Below, in pieces: positions 1 through 6,135 of a DNA stretch of 7,316 nt. The notes under the pieces are model-generated. The model was not told where the DNA came from. It saw only the letters and a program-made list of their open reading frames with translations, and did not search any database. The position numbers and the translations under genes were made by a program. Position 1 is the stretch's first letter; every line of letters begins with the position of its first letter. Where the stretch lies: positions 1 to 7,316 of the forward strand of contig CAMLEQ010000184.1 in the NCBI GenBank assembly GCA_946479015.1, written 5' to 3'. The DNA is from an uncultured Gemmatimonadota bacterium. Lineage in GTDB: Bacteria > Gemmatimonadota > Gemmatimonadetes > Gemmatimonadales > Gemmatimonadaceae.

Positions 1-373
1 TGAGGCTGGGAATCAGGTTGTAGAACTGGAACACGAAGCCCACGTGCTCGCGGCGGTAGCGCGTGAGCTCCGCATCGCCGGCGCCCACGAGCGCGTGGTC
101 GCGGAACACCACCGTGCCGCCGGTGGGCGCGTCCAGCCCGCCCAGGATGTTGAGCAGCGTGGACTTTCCGCTCCCCGACGGCCCGAGGATCACCACCAGC
201 TCCCCCTCGAGAAGATCGAGGTCCACCCCCTGGAGCGCGTGCACCTCGACGTCGCCCATGTGGTAGGTCTTCGTGAGGCCGCGGGCGTGGAAGAGCGGAG
301 GCGCGGCCGGTGCCCGCGCCATCCCATCCGCCAGGGGGGCCGGCGATGCGGTCGATCGTTCCGCACGCTCCAT
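1..373 (-). CDS. ABC transporter ATP-binding protein, LolD/MacB-type (N-terminal part, cut by window edge)
   Basis: Only the first 124 residues are in the window; the rest lies beyond base 1. They match the N-terminal half of an ABC ATPase. A first strand ([24 protein letters not shown], split here as residues 27-50) leads to a Walker A motif GPSGSGKST at 64-72, then [13 protein letters not shown], and a Q-loop [11 protein letters not shown] with Gln116. The [12 protein letters not shown] form is typical of the LolD/MacB/YvrO group, which power export or lipoprotein-release permeases of the MacB/FtsX type. The substrate cannot be told from this half. The start chosen is the ATG at 373; an in-frame ATG at 322 would remove a proline/alanine-rich 17-residue extension and is a real alternative. 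The gene is divergent from the TonB receptor, separated by 235 bp. The signature motif, Walker B and partner permease are outside the window. Confidence 0.9.
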   Translation of the reverse strand, partial: MERAERSTASPAPLADGMARAPAAPPLFHARGLTKTYHMGDVEVHALQGVDLDLLEGELVVILGPSGSGKSTLLNILGGLDAPTGGTVVFRDHALVGAGDAELTRYRREHVGFVFQFYNLIPSL

Positions 374-508
374 CCGGCCAAGGGTAGCCGGAGGGCGCGC
401 CGCGTCTGTCGGGGATGGTCAGACCGCGCGTCGGGCGACGCACGACGGCGCGACGATGCCCGTGTCGACGTGGCCGACGGCGGGGGTGGATGGATCGTGA
501 CAGCGAAA

Positions 509-535
509 TAATTCCGAGATGTCTTGTCGGAATTA
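509..535. promoter_or_regulatory. Perfect inverted repeat, possible operator in the divergent intergenic region
   Basis: Bases 509-517 (TAATTCCGA) and 527-535 (TCGGAATTA) are exact reverse complements separated by nine bases. The element sits in the AT-richer part of the ABC/receptor intergenic region, and its right arm overlaps the proposed -35 box of the receptor promoter. That position suits a regulator site. As RNA it would be a 9-bp hairpin, but there is no U-tract, so a terminator reading is less likely. The cognate factor is unknown. Confidence 0.5.
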
Positions 536-550
536 CATCGACGCTATAAG
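524..550 (+). promoter_or_regulatory. Putative sigma70-type promoter of the TonB receptor gene
   Basis: A -35-like TTGTCG (524-529) and a -10-like TATAAG (545-550) are separated by 15 bp, which is short of the optimal 17. Transcription would start near 557, placing the Fur-box match at about +10 to +24. The -10 match is good (5 of 6 to TATAAT), but the spacing makes the -35 assignment uncertain. Confidence 0.4.
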
Positions 551-566
551 ATCGGTGCACGTTACC

Positions 567-581
567 TGAGAATCGTTCTCA
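567..581. promoter_or_regulatory. Fur box (ferric uptake regulator operator)
   Basis: The sequence TGAGAATCGTTCTCA agrees with the 7-1-7 Fur consensus TGATAATNATTATCA at 12 of 14 informative positions. Its outer six bases on each side (TGAGAA/TTCTCA) form a perfect inverted repeat. It lies 27 bases before the receptor ATG and just after the proposed promoter, a position at which bound Fur would block transcription. The downstream gene is an iron-siderophore or ferric-citrate type receptor, the classic target of Fur repression. Confidence 0.72.
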
Positions 582-608
582 AATGACGTGAACACCGACA
601 CCTGACCC

Positions 609-2882
609 ATGCTCCTCCCACCGCTCTCGACCACTCGCCGCCGCATCGCCACTCGCATCGCCGGAGCGCTCGCCCTTCTCCTCCCCGCCGCGCTCGGCGC
701 CCAGGCAGTCGGCGATGCGACGCGAAGCGATACGACAGTACAGCAGCACGATGCCGTCATTCAAGCAACTCGGCACCTGACCGATACGACCGCAAGGTTG
801 AGCCCCGTCGTCGTCGAGGGCGCACGCCCGTCCGCCGTCGGTCGGCTCCCCGATCTGCAGAACGGCATCCCGTTCCGCGGCAAGAAGACCGAGCGCCTGC
901 AGCTCGACAGCCTCGGCGCCAACGTCTCGCAGGACGTCTCGCGCCAGATCCTCGGGCGCATCCCCGGCGCCAACTTCTCCGAGATCCAGGGGAGCGGATT
1001 CCCCTCGAACGGCGTCGGCTTCCGCGGACTCGACCCCACGCAATCCATCGAGGTCAACACCCGCCAGAACGGGATCAACATCGCCGCCGACCTCTACGGC
1101 TACCCTGAGACGTACTACACGCCCCCCATGGAGGCCGTGGACCACATCGACGTCGTGCGCGGCGCGTCCGCGCTGCAGTTCGGGCCGCAGTTCGGCGGCG
1201 CCATCGACTACGTCACCAGGAGCGGCACTCCCGACTCTCCCCCCGTCGCTCGCGCGCACGCCACGGGCGGGAGCTTCGGGTCGTTCGGCACCTTCGCCGA
1301 CGTGGGAGGGGGCACTGGACGGCTCACGTACTACGGCTACGTCCAGTACCGCGGCGAGGACGGCTGGCGCCCCAACGCCGATTTTCGCCAGACCTCCGCA
1401 TACGCGAAGCTCGGCTGGCGCGCCTCCGATCGCGTGATGCTCGGCCTCGAATACTCGCTCTTCCGCAACCGCATCCACATGCCCGGCGGACTGTCCGACG
1501 CGCAGTTCGCTGCCGACCCGCGCGCCTCCTTCCGCGCGCGCAACTGGCTCGCGAGCCCGTGGAACATCCTCGCCCTCACGCTCGACGCACAGCTCTCCGC
1601 CTCCACGCGGCTCCTCGCCACCACCTCCGCCATGCTGAGCCAGCGCTACCTCGTGTGGCGGAACGAGGACGGCGGCCCCGCGGCGCCCGATGACATCGAT
1701 CCCGCCACGGGGGAGTACGTGCCGCGCGAGGTGGAGCGCGAGCGATTCAGGAACGTGACCACCGAAGCCCGGATCGAGCACGACCACTCGCTGTTCGGCC
1801 GCGCCGGCACGCTCTCCTCCGGGGCGCGCGTCTTCGCGGGGACCCTCGGGCGACAGGAGGGTGGCCCGGGCTCCACCGGCACCGATTTCGACATGAGCCT
1901 CGTGGGCGGCCCGTACGAGAGCGACCTCTCCTTCGGCACCCGGAACGTGGCGCTGTTCGCCGAGGAGATGGTGCGGATCACCGATCGCTGGTCCATCACG
2001 CCGGGGGCACGCTGGGAGCTGCTCCGCTCCACTGCCAGCGGCCACGAGGACACGAACGTCGTGGCGCCGCCGGCGAAGACGCGCAGCTATCCGCTGTTCG
2101 GCATCGGCACGCAGCTCGACGTCGGACGCGCGTCGAACCTCTACGCCAACATCACGCAAGCGTACCGCCCCATCACCTACGACTTCCTCACGCCGTTCGC
2201 GAGCGCGTCGGTCATCGATCAGGATCTCCGCGACGCGAAGGGCTGGAACGCCGACCTGGGGTGGCGCGGCGCGCTCGGCCCCGCGCTCCGCTTCGACGTG
2301 GGGGTGTTCTACCTGCGCTACGACCATCGCATCGGCGTCGTGTCCATGCCGGGCGCGAGCGGCGAGACGATCACGGAGGTCACGAACGTGGCGCGGAGCA
2401 CGCACAAGGGGGTGGAGAGCTACGTGGAGGTCGCGCCGTTCGCGTGGCTCGGCGCGTCATCCGCGCTCGCGAAGCTCCGGCTCTTCGACTCGTTCGCGTA
2501 CGTGGACGCGCGCTACGCCGCAGGGCCGTTCGCCGGCAACCACGTGGAAGCGGCGCCGCCGGTGATCAACCGCACGGGCGCGAGCTTCGCCTGGCGCACG
2601 CTCTCCACCACGCTGCAGTGGAGCCACACCGCCCGCTCGTTCTCCGACGCGAACAACACCGTGGCAAGCGATGATCCCGGCGTGGGACTCGTCCCCGCGT
2701 ACGACGTGATCGACTGGTCGGGGGCGCTCTCGCTCGGTGGGCGCTACACCGTGAGCGTGGGGGTGAACAACCTCGCTGACGCCCGCTACTTCACCAAGCG
2801 CACGAACGAGTACCCCGGGCCGGGGATCATTCCGGCGATCGGGCGGAGCGTGTACGCGTCCGTGGGCGTGGGGGTGCGCTGA
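609..2882 (+). CDS. TonB-dependent outer-membrane receptor, FecA-like (ferric citrate/siderophore type)
   Basis: This 757-residue protein should form a plugged 22-strand outer-membrane barrel that imports a ferric chelate using TonB energy. A Sec signal peptide is clear: a basic stretch at residues 10-16, a hydrophobic core AGALALLLPAALG at 18-30, and likely cleavage after AQA (31-33). A TonB-box-like SPVVVEGARP follows at 65-74. The plug (about 95-204) carries GFRGLDPTQSIEVN, PMEAVDHIDVVRGASALQFGPQ and GGAIDYVTR, a pattern typical of the FecA group. The C-terminus holds NNLADARYFTKR and YPGPGIIPAIGRSVYASVGVGVR (735-757), also FecA-like, although the last residue is Arg rather than the usual aromatic. 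There is no N-terminal STN signalling domain, so sigma/anti-sigma surface signalling is not expected. A Fur-box match upstream suggests iron repression. No good Shine-Dalgarno precedes the ATG. The actual ligand cannot be read from sequence. Confidence 0.92.
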   Translation: MLLPPLSTTRRRIATRIAGALALLLPAALGAQAVGDATRSDTTVQQHDAVIQATRHLTDTTARLSPVVVEGARPSAVGRLPDLQNGIPFRGKKTERLQLDSLGANVSQDVSRQILGRIPGANFSEIQGSGFPSNGVGFRGLDPTQSIEVNTRQNGINIAADLYGYPETYYTPPMEAVDHIDVVRGASALQFGPQFGGAIDYVTRSGTPDSPPVARAHATGGSFGSFGTFADVGGGTGRLTYYGYVQYRGEDGWRPNADFRQTSAYAKLGWRASDRVMLGLEYSLFRNRIHMPGGLSDAQFAADPRASFRARNWLASPWNILALTLDAQLSASTRLLATTSAMLSQRYLVWRNEDGGPAAPDDIDPATGEYVPREVERERFRNVTTEARIEHDHSLFGRAGTLSSGARVFAGTLGRQEGGPGSTGTDFDMSLVGGPYESDLSFGTRNVALFAEEMVRITDRWSITPGARWELLRSTASGHEDTNVVAPPAKTRSYPLFGIGTQLDVGRASNLYANITQAYRPITYDFLTPFASASVIDQDLRDAKGWNADLGWRGALGPALRFDVGVFYLRYDHRIGVVSMPGASGETITEVTNVARSTHKGVESYVEVAPFAWLGASSALAKLRLFDSFAYVDARYAAGPFAGNHVEAAPPVINRTGASFAWRTLSTTLQWSHTARSFSDANNTVASDDPGVGLVPAYDVIDWSGALSLGGRYTVSVGVNNLADARYFTKRTNEYPGPGIIPAIGRSVYASVGVGVR

Positions 2883-2895
2883 GCGTGCGCGGTCA

Positions 2896-3798
2896 TCACC
2901 GGCGCGCCAATCTCACGCGCGTCCCCCACGGATCCGCGACCACCACCTCGCCGCTCGGCGCGCGCTCCACCGTACGGCCGGCGCGCTCGAGACTCGCGGC
3001 GGCATCGTCGAGCGACGCGCCGGCGGGGAGCAGCAGCTCCCACTCGAGCAGGCGTGCGTCCTCATCGCGCGGCGGCGCGGCGCCCGCGGCCCACACGTTG
3101 ATCCCCAGGTGGTGGTGGTAGCCGCCGGCGGAGAGGAAGAGCGCGCCGGGGTAGCTCCACACCACCTTGTCGAGGCCGAGGGCGTCGTGGTAGAACGCGG
3201 CGCCCTCGGCGAGCGCGCCCACGTGCAGGTGCACGTGGCCCATCGTCGTGCCGGCCGGCGCGCCGGTCCAGCGCGCCTCTCCCGCCGCGGCGACGAGATC
3301 GCGCACATCGAGCGGATCCGTCGCCATCTCGAGCTCGCTTCCCCGGCTGCGCCACGCGGAGCGCGGGCGGTCGGCGTACACCTCGATTCCCAGGTTGTCC
3401 GGGTCCTGCAGGTACACCGCCTCGCTCACGAGGTGGTCGGCCGTCCCCGCGCGCTCGCCGCGCTCCGCGAGGTGGCGCACGAACCGCCCGAGCGCGGCGC
3501 GGTCGGGGAGCAGGATGGCGAAGTGGTAGAGGCCGAGCCGTCCGCGGCGCGGCACCGGCGCGGCGCCGGAGCGCTCGTGCAGCTCCACGAGCGGCGCGTC
3601 ATCGGCCGCGGCCAGCGTGGCCGAGCGCGCCGTGCGGCTCACCGCGCGAAGGCCGAGCACGCCTTCATAGAACGCGAGCGACCGGTCGAGGTCCGACACC
3701 TGAAGGCGCACGCGCCCCACCCGCGTGTCGGCGGGGAGGCGGTAGCCGGGGGGTGCGACACCGTACGGCATCGCGCCCCGATGCGTGTCCACGGTCAT
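2896..3798 (-). CDS. VOC-family protein, CatE/MhqO-like extradiol dioxygenase (putative)
   Basis: The 300-residue product has two tandem vicinal-oxygen-chelate domains, the layout and length of the CatE group of catechol-2,3-dioxygenase-like proteins (COG2514 type). Domain 1 starts at VGRVRLQVSDLDRSLAFYEGVLGL (27-50) and continues with LYHFAILLP (90-97) and QDPDNLGIEVYADRP (131-145). Domain 2 starts at MGHVHLHVGAL (186-196) and contains ALFLSAGGYHHHLGINVW (219-236). Likely metal ligands include His92 and Glu139 in domain 1, with His188/190 and the His228-230 cluster in domain 2; which of them bind metal is inferred. The family opens catechol or hydroquinone rings, but fosfomycin or glyoxal-type relatives share the fold, so the substrate is uncertain. 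Its ATG overlaps the DoxX stop as ATGA (3795-3798), indicating translational coupling. It ends in tandem TGA TGA, 13 bp from the convergent receptor gene. Confidence 0.85.
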   Translation of the reverse strand: MTVDTHRGAMPYGVAPPGYRLPADTRVGRVRLQVSDLDRSLAFYEGVLGLRAVSRTARSATLAAADDAPLVELHERSGAAPVPRRGRLGLYHFAILLPDRAALGRFVRHLAERGERAGTADHLVSEAVYLQDPDNLGIEVYADRPRSAWRSRGSELEMATDPLDVRDLVAAAGEARWTGAPAGTTMGHVHLHVGALAEGAAFYHDALGLDKVVWSYPGALFLSAGGYHHHLGINVWAAGAAPPRDEDARLLEWELLLPAGASLDDAAASLERAGRTVERAPSGEVVVADPWGTRVRLARR

Positions 3799-4280
3799 GC
3801 GGCCTCCGCGCGGCGACTACCTCCCCGAGCGTGCAACTTCGCGGCCCGAGCGTCCCCGCGCGCGGCGATGAGCGCATCGAGCGACCAGCGCCCCGCGCCG
3901 ACGAGCACGAGCGCCACCGACGGCCCGATCAGCGAGAACGCGTACTCGAACCCGGCGGGAAGGAAGAAGCCGCCCTTCAGGTGCACGAGCAGCACCGCGC
4001 CGATCATTTCCAGGGCGAAGCCGAGCGCGGCGAGGCGGGTGAGGAGCCCGAGCACGAGCGCGATCCCACCGAGGAGCTCGAGCAGGGCGATGAACGGGCC
4101 CATGAGCCCGGGGACCGGGAGTCCCATCTGCGCGAAGCCCCCCGCAACGCCGGCGAGGCCGAAGACGAAGACTTTCTGCGCGCCGTGGGCGATGAACACG
4201 GTGCCGACGACGATACGGAGCACGGCGAGCGCGATGTCGATGCGCCGCCTAGAGATGGTCGAGTTGGTGGTCGAGGTCAT
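3795..4280 (-). CDS. DoxX-family membrane protein
   Basis: This 161-residue protein has four predicted membrane segments (about 15-33, 61-80, 84-100 and 112-130). It carries the DoxX hallmark AHGAQKVFVFG (31-41) after helix 1, and the PGLMGPFIALLELLGG and LVHLKGGFFLPAGFEYAFSL stretches (57-72, 98-117) usual in the family. DoxX proteins sit in the cytoplasmic membrane and are linked to quinone, thiosulfate or thiol redox chemistry; members next to ring-cleaving dioxygenases (CatD, MhqP of B. subtilis) belong to quinone/catechol resistance operons. The start at 4280 is preferred: a longer frame from 4358 would begin inside the MarR operator-like site and add 26 residues unlike the family. A GGAG lies 11 bases before the chosen ATG. 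The stop overlaps the start of the VOC gene by four bases, so the two very likely form one transcript. Confidence 0.88.
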   Translation of the reverse strand: MTSTTNSTISRRRIDIALAVLRIVVGTVFIAHGAQKVFVFGLAGVAGGFAQMGLPVPGLMGPFIALLELLGGIALVLGLLTRLAALGFALEMIGAVLLVHLKGGFFLPAGFEYAFSLIGPSVALVLVGAGRWSLDALIAARGDARAAKLHARGGSRRAEAA

Positions 4281-4343
4281 GGGTACGACGGCTCCGGGGT
4301 GATGCGGTGATCGGGGAGGGTGGCTGTCCACCGATGAATAATG

Positions 4344-4357
4344 CGTGTGACAACACA
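4344..4357. promoter_or_regulatory. Putative MarR operator upstream of the DoxX-VOC operon
   Basis: CGTGTGACAACACA matches the perfect palindrome in front of the MarR gene (CGTGTTGCAACACG at 4861-4874) at 11 of 14 positions. The CAACAC half is intact, and the outer GTGT/ACAC arms keep the same spacing. It lies between the MarR stop and the DoxX start, 63 bp before the DoxX ATG, and contains a minus-strand -35-like TTGTCA. A second imperfect repeat, ACAA-6-TTGT (4350-4363), overlaps it. No convincing -10 could be fixed. Confidence 0.55.
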
Positions 4358-4380
4358 TATTGTTCCCGGCGCGCTGGCGG

Positions 4381-4848
4381 TCACTCCGCGGCGCGGGCCT
4401 CCGCGAGGAGGTCCACCAGGGCGCGGAGCTTCGCGCGCCCCAGGTGACCGAGCTGTTCCTTGTGGTAGGCGGCCACCGGGGCGTCGAGTCTGGCGAGGAG
4501 CTCCAGCCCCTTGCGGGTGATGCGGGTGGTCACGTGCCGGCGGTCGGTGGCGCTGCGCGCCCGCGCCACGAGCCCCAGCTGCTCCAGCCGGTCGAGCAGA
4601 CGCGTGACGTCCGGCACCTGGGCCACCATGCGCTCCGCCACCTCGTAGCGGCAGAGCCCCTCGTCGCCGGCGCCGCGGAGGATGCGGAGCACGTTGTACT
4701 GCGTGCGGGTGATCCCGAACGGCTCGAGCAGCCTGGCGAAGGCGTGCTCGAGGACGGCGGCGGTGCGCAGCACGCTCAGCATCGCCTCCTGCTCCAGGCT
4801 GCCGAACGGCCTGGTCTGCCGGATCTCGTCGCGGATGGTGCGGGGCAT
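4381..4848 (-). CDS. MarR-family transcriptional regulator
   Basis: The 155-residue product has the MarR layout: an N-terminal dimerisation helix (about 17-42), a winged helix-turn-helix starting at ITRTQYNVLRILRGAG (46-61), a recognition-helix region VPDVTRLLDRLEQLGLV (78-94), the wing with the conserved DRR (102-104) followed by HVTTRITRKG, and C-terminal dimer helices (about 115-153). MarR proteins bind palindromes as dimers and release them on contact with phenolics, quinones or oxidants. Here a perfect 14-bp palindrome lies 12 bases before the ATG and a related site precedes the DoxX gene, so autoregulation plus control of DoxX-VOC is inferred. Cys66 is the only cysteine, so a single-thiol sensing mode is possible but unproven. 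No Shine-Dalgarno is seen before the ATG. The inducer is unknown. Confidence 0.92.
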   Translation of the reverse strand: MPRTIRDEIRQTRPFGSLEQEAMLSVLRTAAVLEHAFARLLEPFGITRTQYNVLRILRGAGDEGLCRYEVAERMVAQVPDVTRLLDRLEQLGLVARARSATDRRHVTTRITRKGLELLARLDAPVAAYHKEQLGHLGRAKLRALVDLLAEARAAE

Positions 4849-4854
4849 GGCGGG

Positions 4855-4860
4855 AATCTA
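4855..4860 (-). promoter_or_regulatory. Possible -10 box of the MarR gene, suggesting a leaderless mRNA
   Basis: On the minus strand TAGATT (4 of 6 to TATAAT) directly follows the operator palindrome, with only six bases between it and the MarR ATG. Transcription would then begin at or next to the start codon. The absence of a Shine-Dalgarno agrees with this. A -35 at the usual distance is weak (GTGCGA), so the call is tentative. Confidence 0.3.
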
Positions 4861-4874
4861 CGTGTTGCAACACG
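4861..4874. promoter_or_regulatory. Putative MarR operator, perfect 14-bp palindrome
   Basis: CGTGTTGCAACACG is identical on both strands. It is centred 20 bp upstream of the MarR ATG, where a bound dimer would cover the space between -35 and -10. Its size and symmetry suit a MarR dimer, and a diverged copy lies in front of the neighbouring DoxX gene. Confidence 0.68.
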
Positions 4875-4876
4875 GA

Positions 4877-4909
4877 CTCGCACGCGAGGAAGCTCGTCAG
4901 CGGAGCTTC
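4877..4909 (-). terminator. Stem-loops at the end of the glycosylase gene, weak terminator candidate
   Basis: GAAGCTC (4889-4895) and GAGCTTC (4903-4909) form a perfect 7-bp stem with a 7-base loop that holds the stop codon of the YcaQ-like gene. Directly downstream on the minus strand, CTCGC/GCGAG (4877-4881, 4884-4888) can form a second small hairpin. There is no U-tract, so a classical intrinsic terminator is not shown; RNA-end protection or chance are alternatives. Confidence 0.25.
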
Positions 4910-6135
4910 GCGAGGAGGCGGCCGAACGTCGATCTCCCCTGCACCACCACCTCGTCGAGCGCGAGCCACCGCGCCACGTTCCGCAGCTCCGCCGCGAGCG
5001 CCGACGCCACCTCGTGCGCCTCGGCGCCCGGCTCCAGGTGCGCCGCGGGCACCACGAGCCGGCGCGCCTTCCGGTCCGCCTTCAGGTCCACGCGCGCCAC
5101 CAGCTGGTCGCCGAGGAGGAAGGGGAGCACGTAGTACCCCCAGCGCCGCTTCTCGCGCGGCGTGTAGATCTCGATGCGGTAGTCGAAGCCGAACAGCCGC
5201 GCCGTGCGCGGGCGGTACCACACCACCGGGTCGAACGGGGAGAGGAGCGTGGCGGCGCGGATCGGGCGCGGGGGCGGCGCGCTCGCGTGCAGGTACGCCG
5301 GCTCGCGCCACCCTTCAACCCGCGCGGCGCGCAGCTCCTTCGCCTCCGCCCGCTCGGCGAGGCGCGGCCGCGCCTCGCTCGCCGGTATTCGATAGTAGTC
5401 CGCCAGGTCGGCCACGGTGCCCACGCCGTGCGCGCGCGCCGCGAGCCGCAGCAGCTCGCGCAGCGCCTCGTCGCGCTCCACGGCGCGGCCGTGGTGCTCC
5501 GCGGGGATCACCCGCTCCGCCAGGTCGTACTCGCGCGCGAACCCCGCGCTCCGCCGGCCGGCGATGGCGAGCGTGCCGCCGGTGAAGTGCGCCTCCAGCG
5601 TCGACTTCGCGAGCGTCCACCCCCACCACTCGCCGGCGCGTCCCTTCGCGCCATCGGGCTCCGGCACCTCCGCTGCCGCCACCGGCCCGTGCGCGCGCAC
5701 GTGGTCGTGCACGCACGCCGCGTACGCCGCGTGCCGCTCCATGAACGCCGCGAGCGCGCGGGCGCGCCGGCCGCGCGCCGCCACGCAGTGCCGGACGAGC
5801 GGCCAGTGTTCCGCCGGCACGATCGACGCTTCGTGCGCCCACTGCTCGGTGAACTCCCGGCGGCGGTACACCAGGTCGTCCAGGCGCGCCAGGTCGTACG
5901 CTCCCACCCGCGAGTAGAGCACCAGGTAGTGGGCGGGGACGAGCACGTTCACGGAGTCGATCTGAAGGAGCCCCAGCCGCCGGATCGCGCGGCGGATGTG
6001 GCGCGCGTCCACGCGTCCCGTGGGGCGCGGGCGGTCGAACCCTTGCGCGGCGAGCGCGATGCGGCGCGCGTCGGCCTGCGTGAGATGTACCGGCCGCGCG
6101 GGCGCTCCGCCGCGCGGCGGCCGCTCGTCAGGCAT
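4897..6135 (-). CDS. YcaQ/AlkX-type winged-helix DNA glycosylase (interstrand crosslink repair)
   Basis: The 412-residue product matches the HTH_42 (former DUF1006) family in length and motifs; E. coli YcaQ is about 410 residues. The N-terminal region has LTQADARRIALAAQG (18-32), then RRLGLLQIDSVNVL (52-65) with the catalytic Q-x-D motif (Gln58, Asp60) that marks the YcaQ/AlkX branch; the AlkZ branch has Q-x-Q. Further family hallmarks are WAHEASIVP (99-107), HGVGTVADLADYY (236-248) and LLSPFDPVVWYRP (297-309), followed by FDYRIEIYTP and WGYYVLPFLLGD (317-343). The known role is excising bulky N7-alkylguanine and unhooking interstrand crosslinks. The ATG at 6135 was chosen because the residues upstream are low-complexity and lie inside the exonuclease gene. 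This start overlaps the exonuclease stop by eight bases, so coupled translation is likely. The stop is 48 bp from the MarR gene, which seems to have its own control region. Confidence 0.88.
   Translation of the reverse strand: MPDERPPRGGAPARPVHLTQADARRIALAAQGFDRPRPTGRVDARHIRRAIRRLGLLQIDSVNVLVPAHYLVLYSRVGAYDLARLDDLVYRRREFTEQWAHEASIVPAEHWPLVRHCVAARGRRARALAAFMERHAAYAACVHDHVRAHGPVAAAEVPEPDGAKGRAGEWWGWTLAKSTLEAHFTGGTLAIAGRRSAGFAREYDLAERVIPAEHHGRAVERDEALRELLRLAARAHGVGTVADLADYYRIPASEARPRLAERAEAKELRAARVEGWREPAYLHASAPPPRPIRAATLLSPFDPVVWYRPRTARLFGFDYRIEIYTPREKRRWGYYVLPFLLGDQLVARVDLKADRKARRLVVPAAHLEPGAEAHEVASALAAELRNVARWLALDEVVVQGRSTFGRLLAKLR

Noticed and set aside
509..535. Inverted repeat read as an intrinsic terminator
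   Set aside because: It has no U-tract, sits between divergent gene starts where no transcript needs to end, and overlaps a promoter.
579..2405. 608-codon open frame on the minus strand
   Set aside because: It lies antisense to the receptor gene, its translation is a monotonous Arg/Ala/Glu/Gly/Val mixture without domains, and GC-rich third positions routinely open such frames. The receptor has a signal peptide and full family motifs.
3109..4302. 397-codon open frame on the plus strand
   Set aside because: It is antisense to the VOC and DoxX genes, is low in complexity and shows no motif; the minus-strand genes are coupled and recognisable.
4281..4358. Upstream extension of the DoxX gene to an ATG at 4358
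   Set aside because: It would place the operator-like site at the start of the coding region and adds a His/Pro/Ser-rich stretch unlike DoxX N-termini; the ATG at 4280 directly precedes a normal family start.
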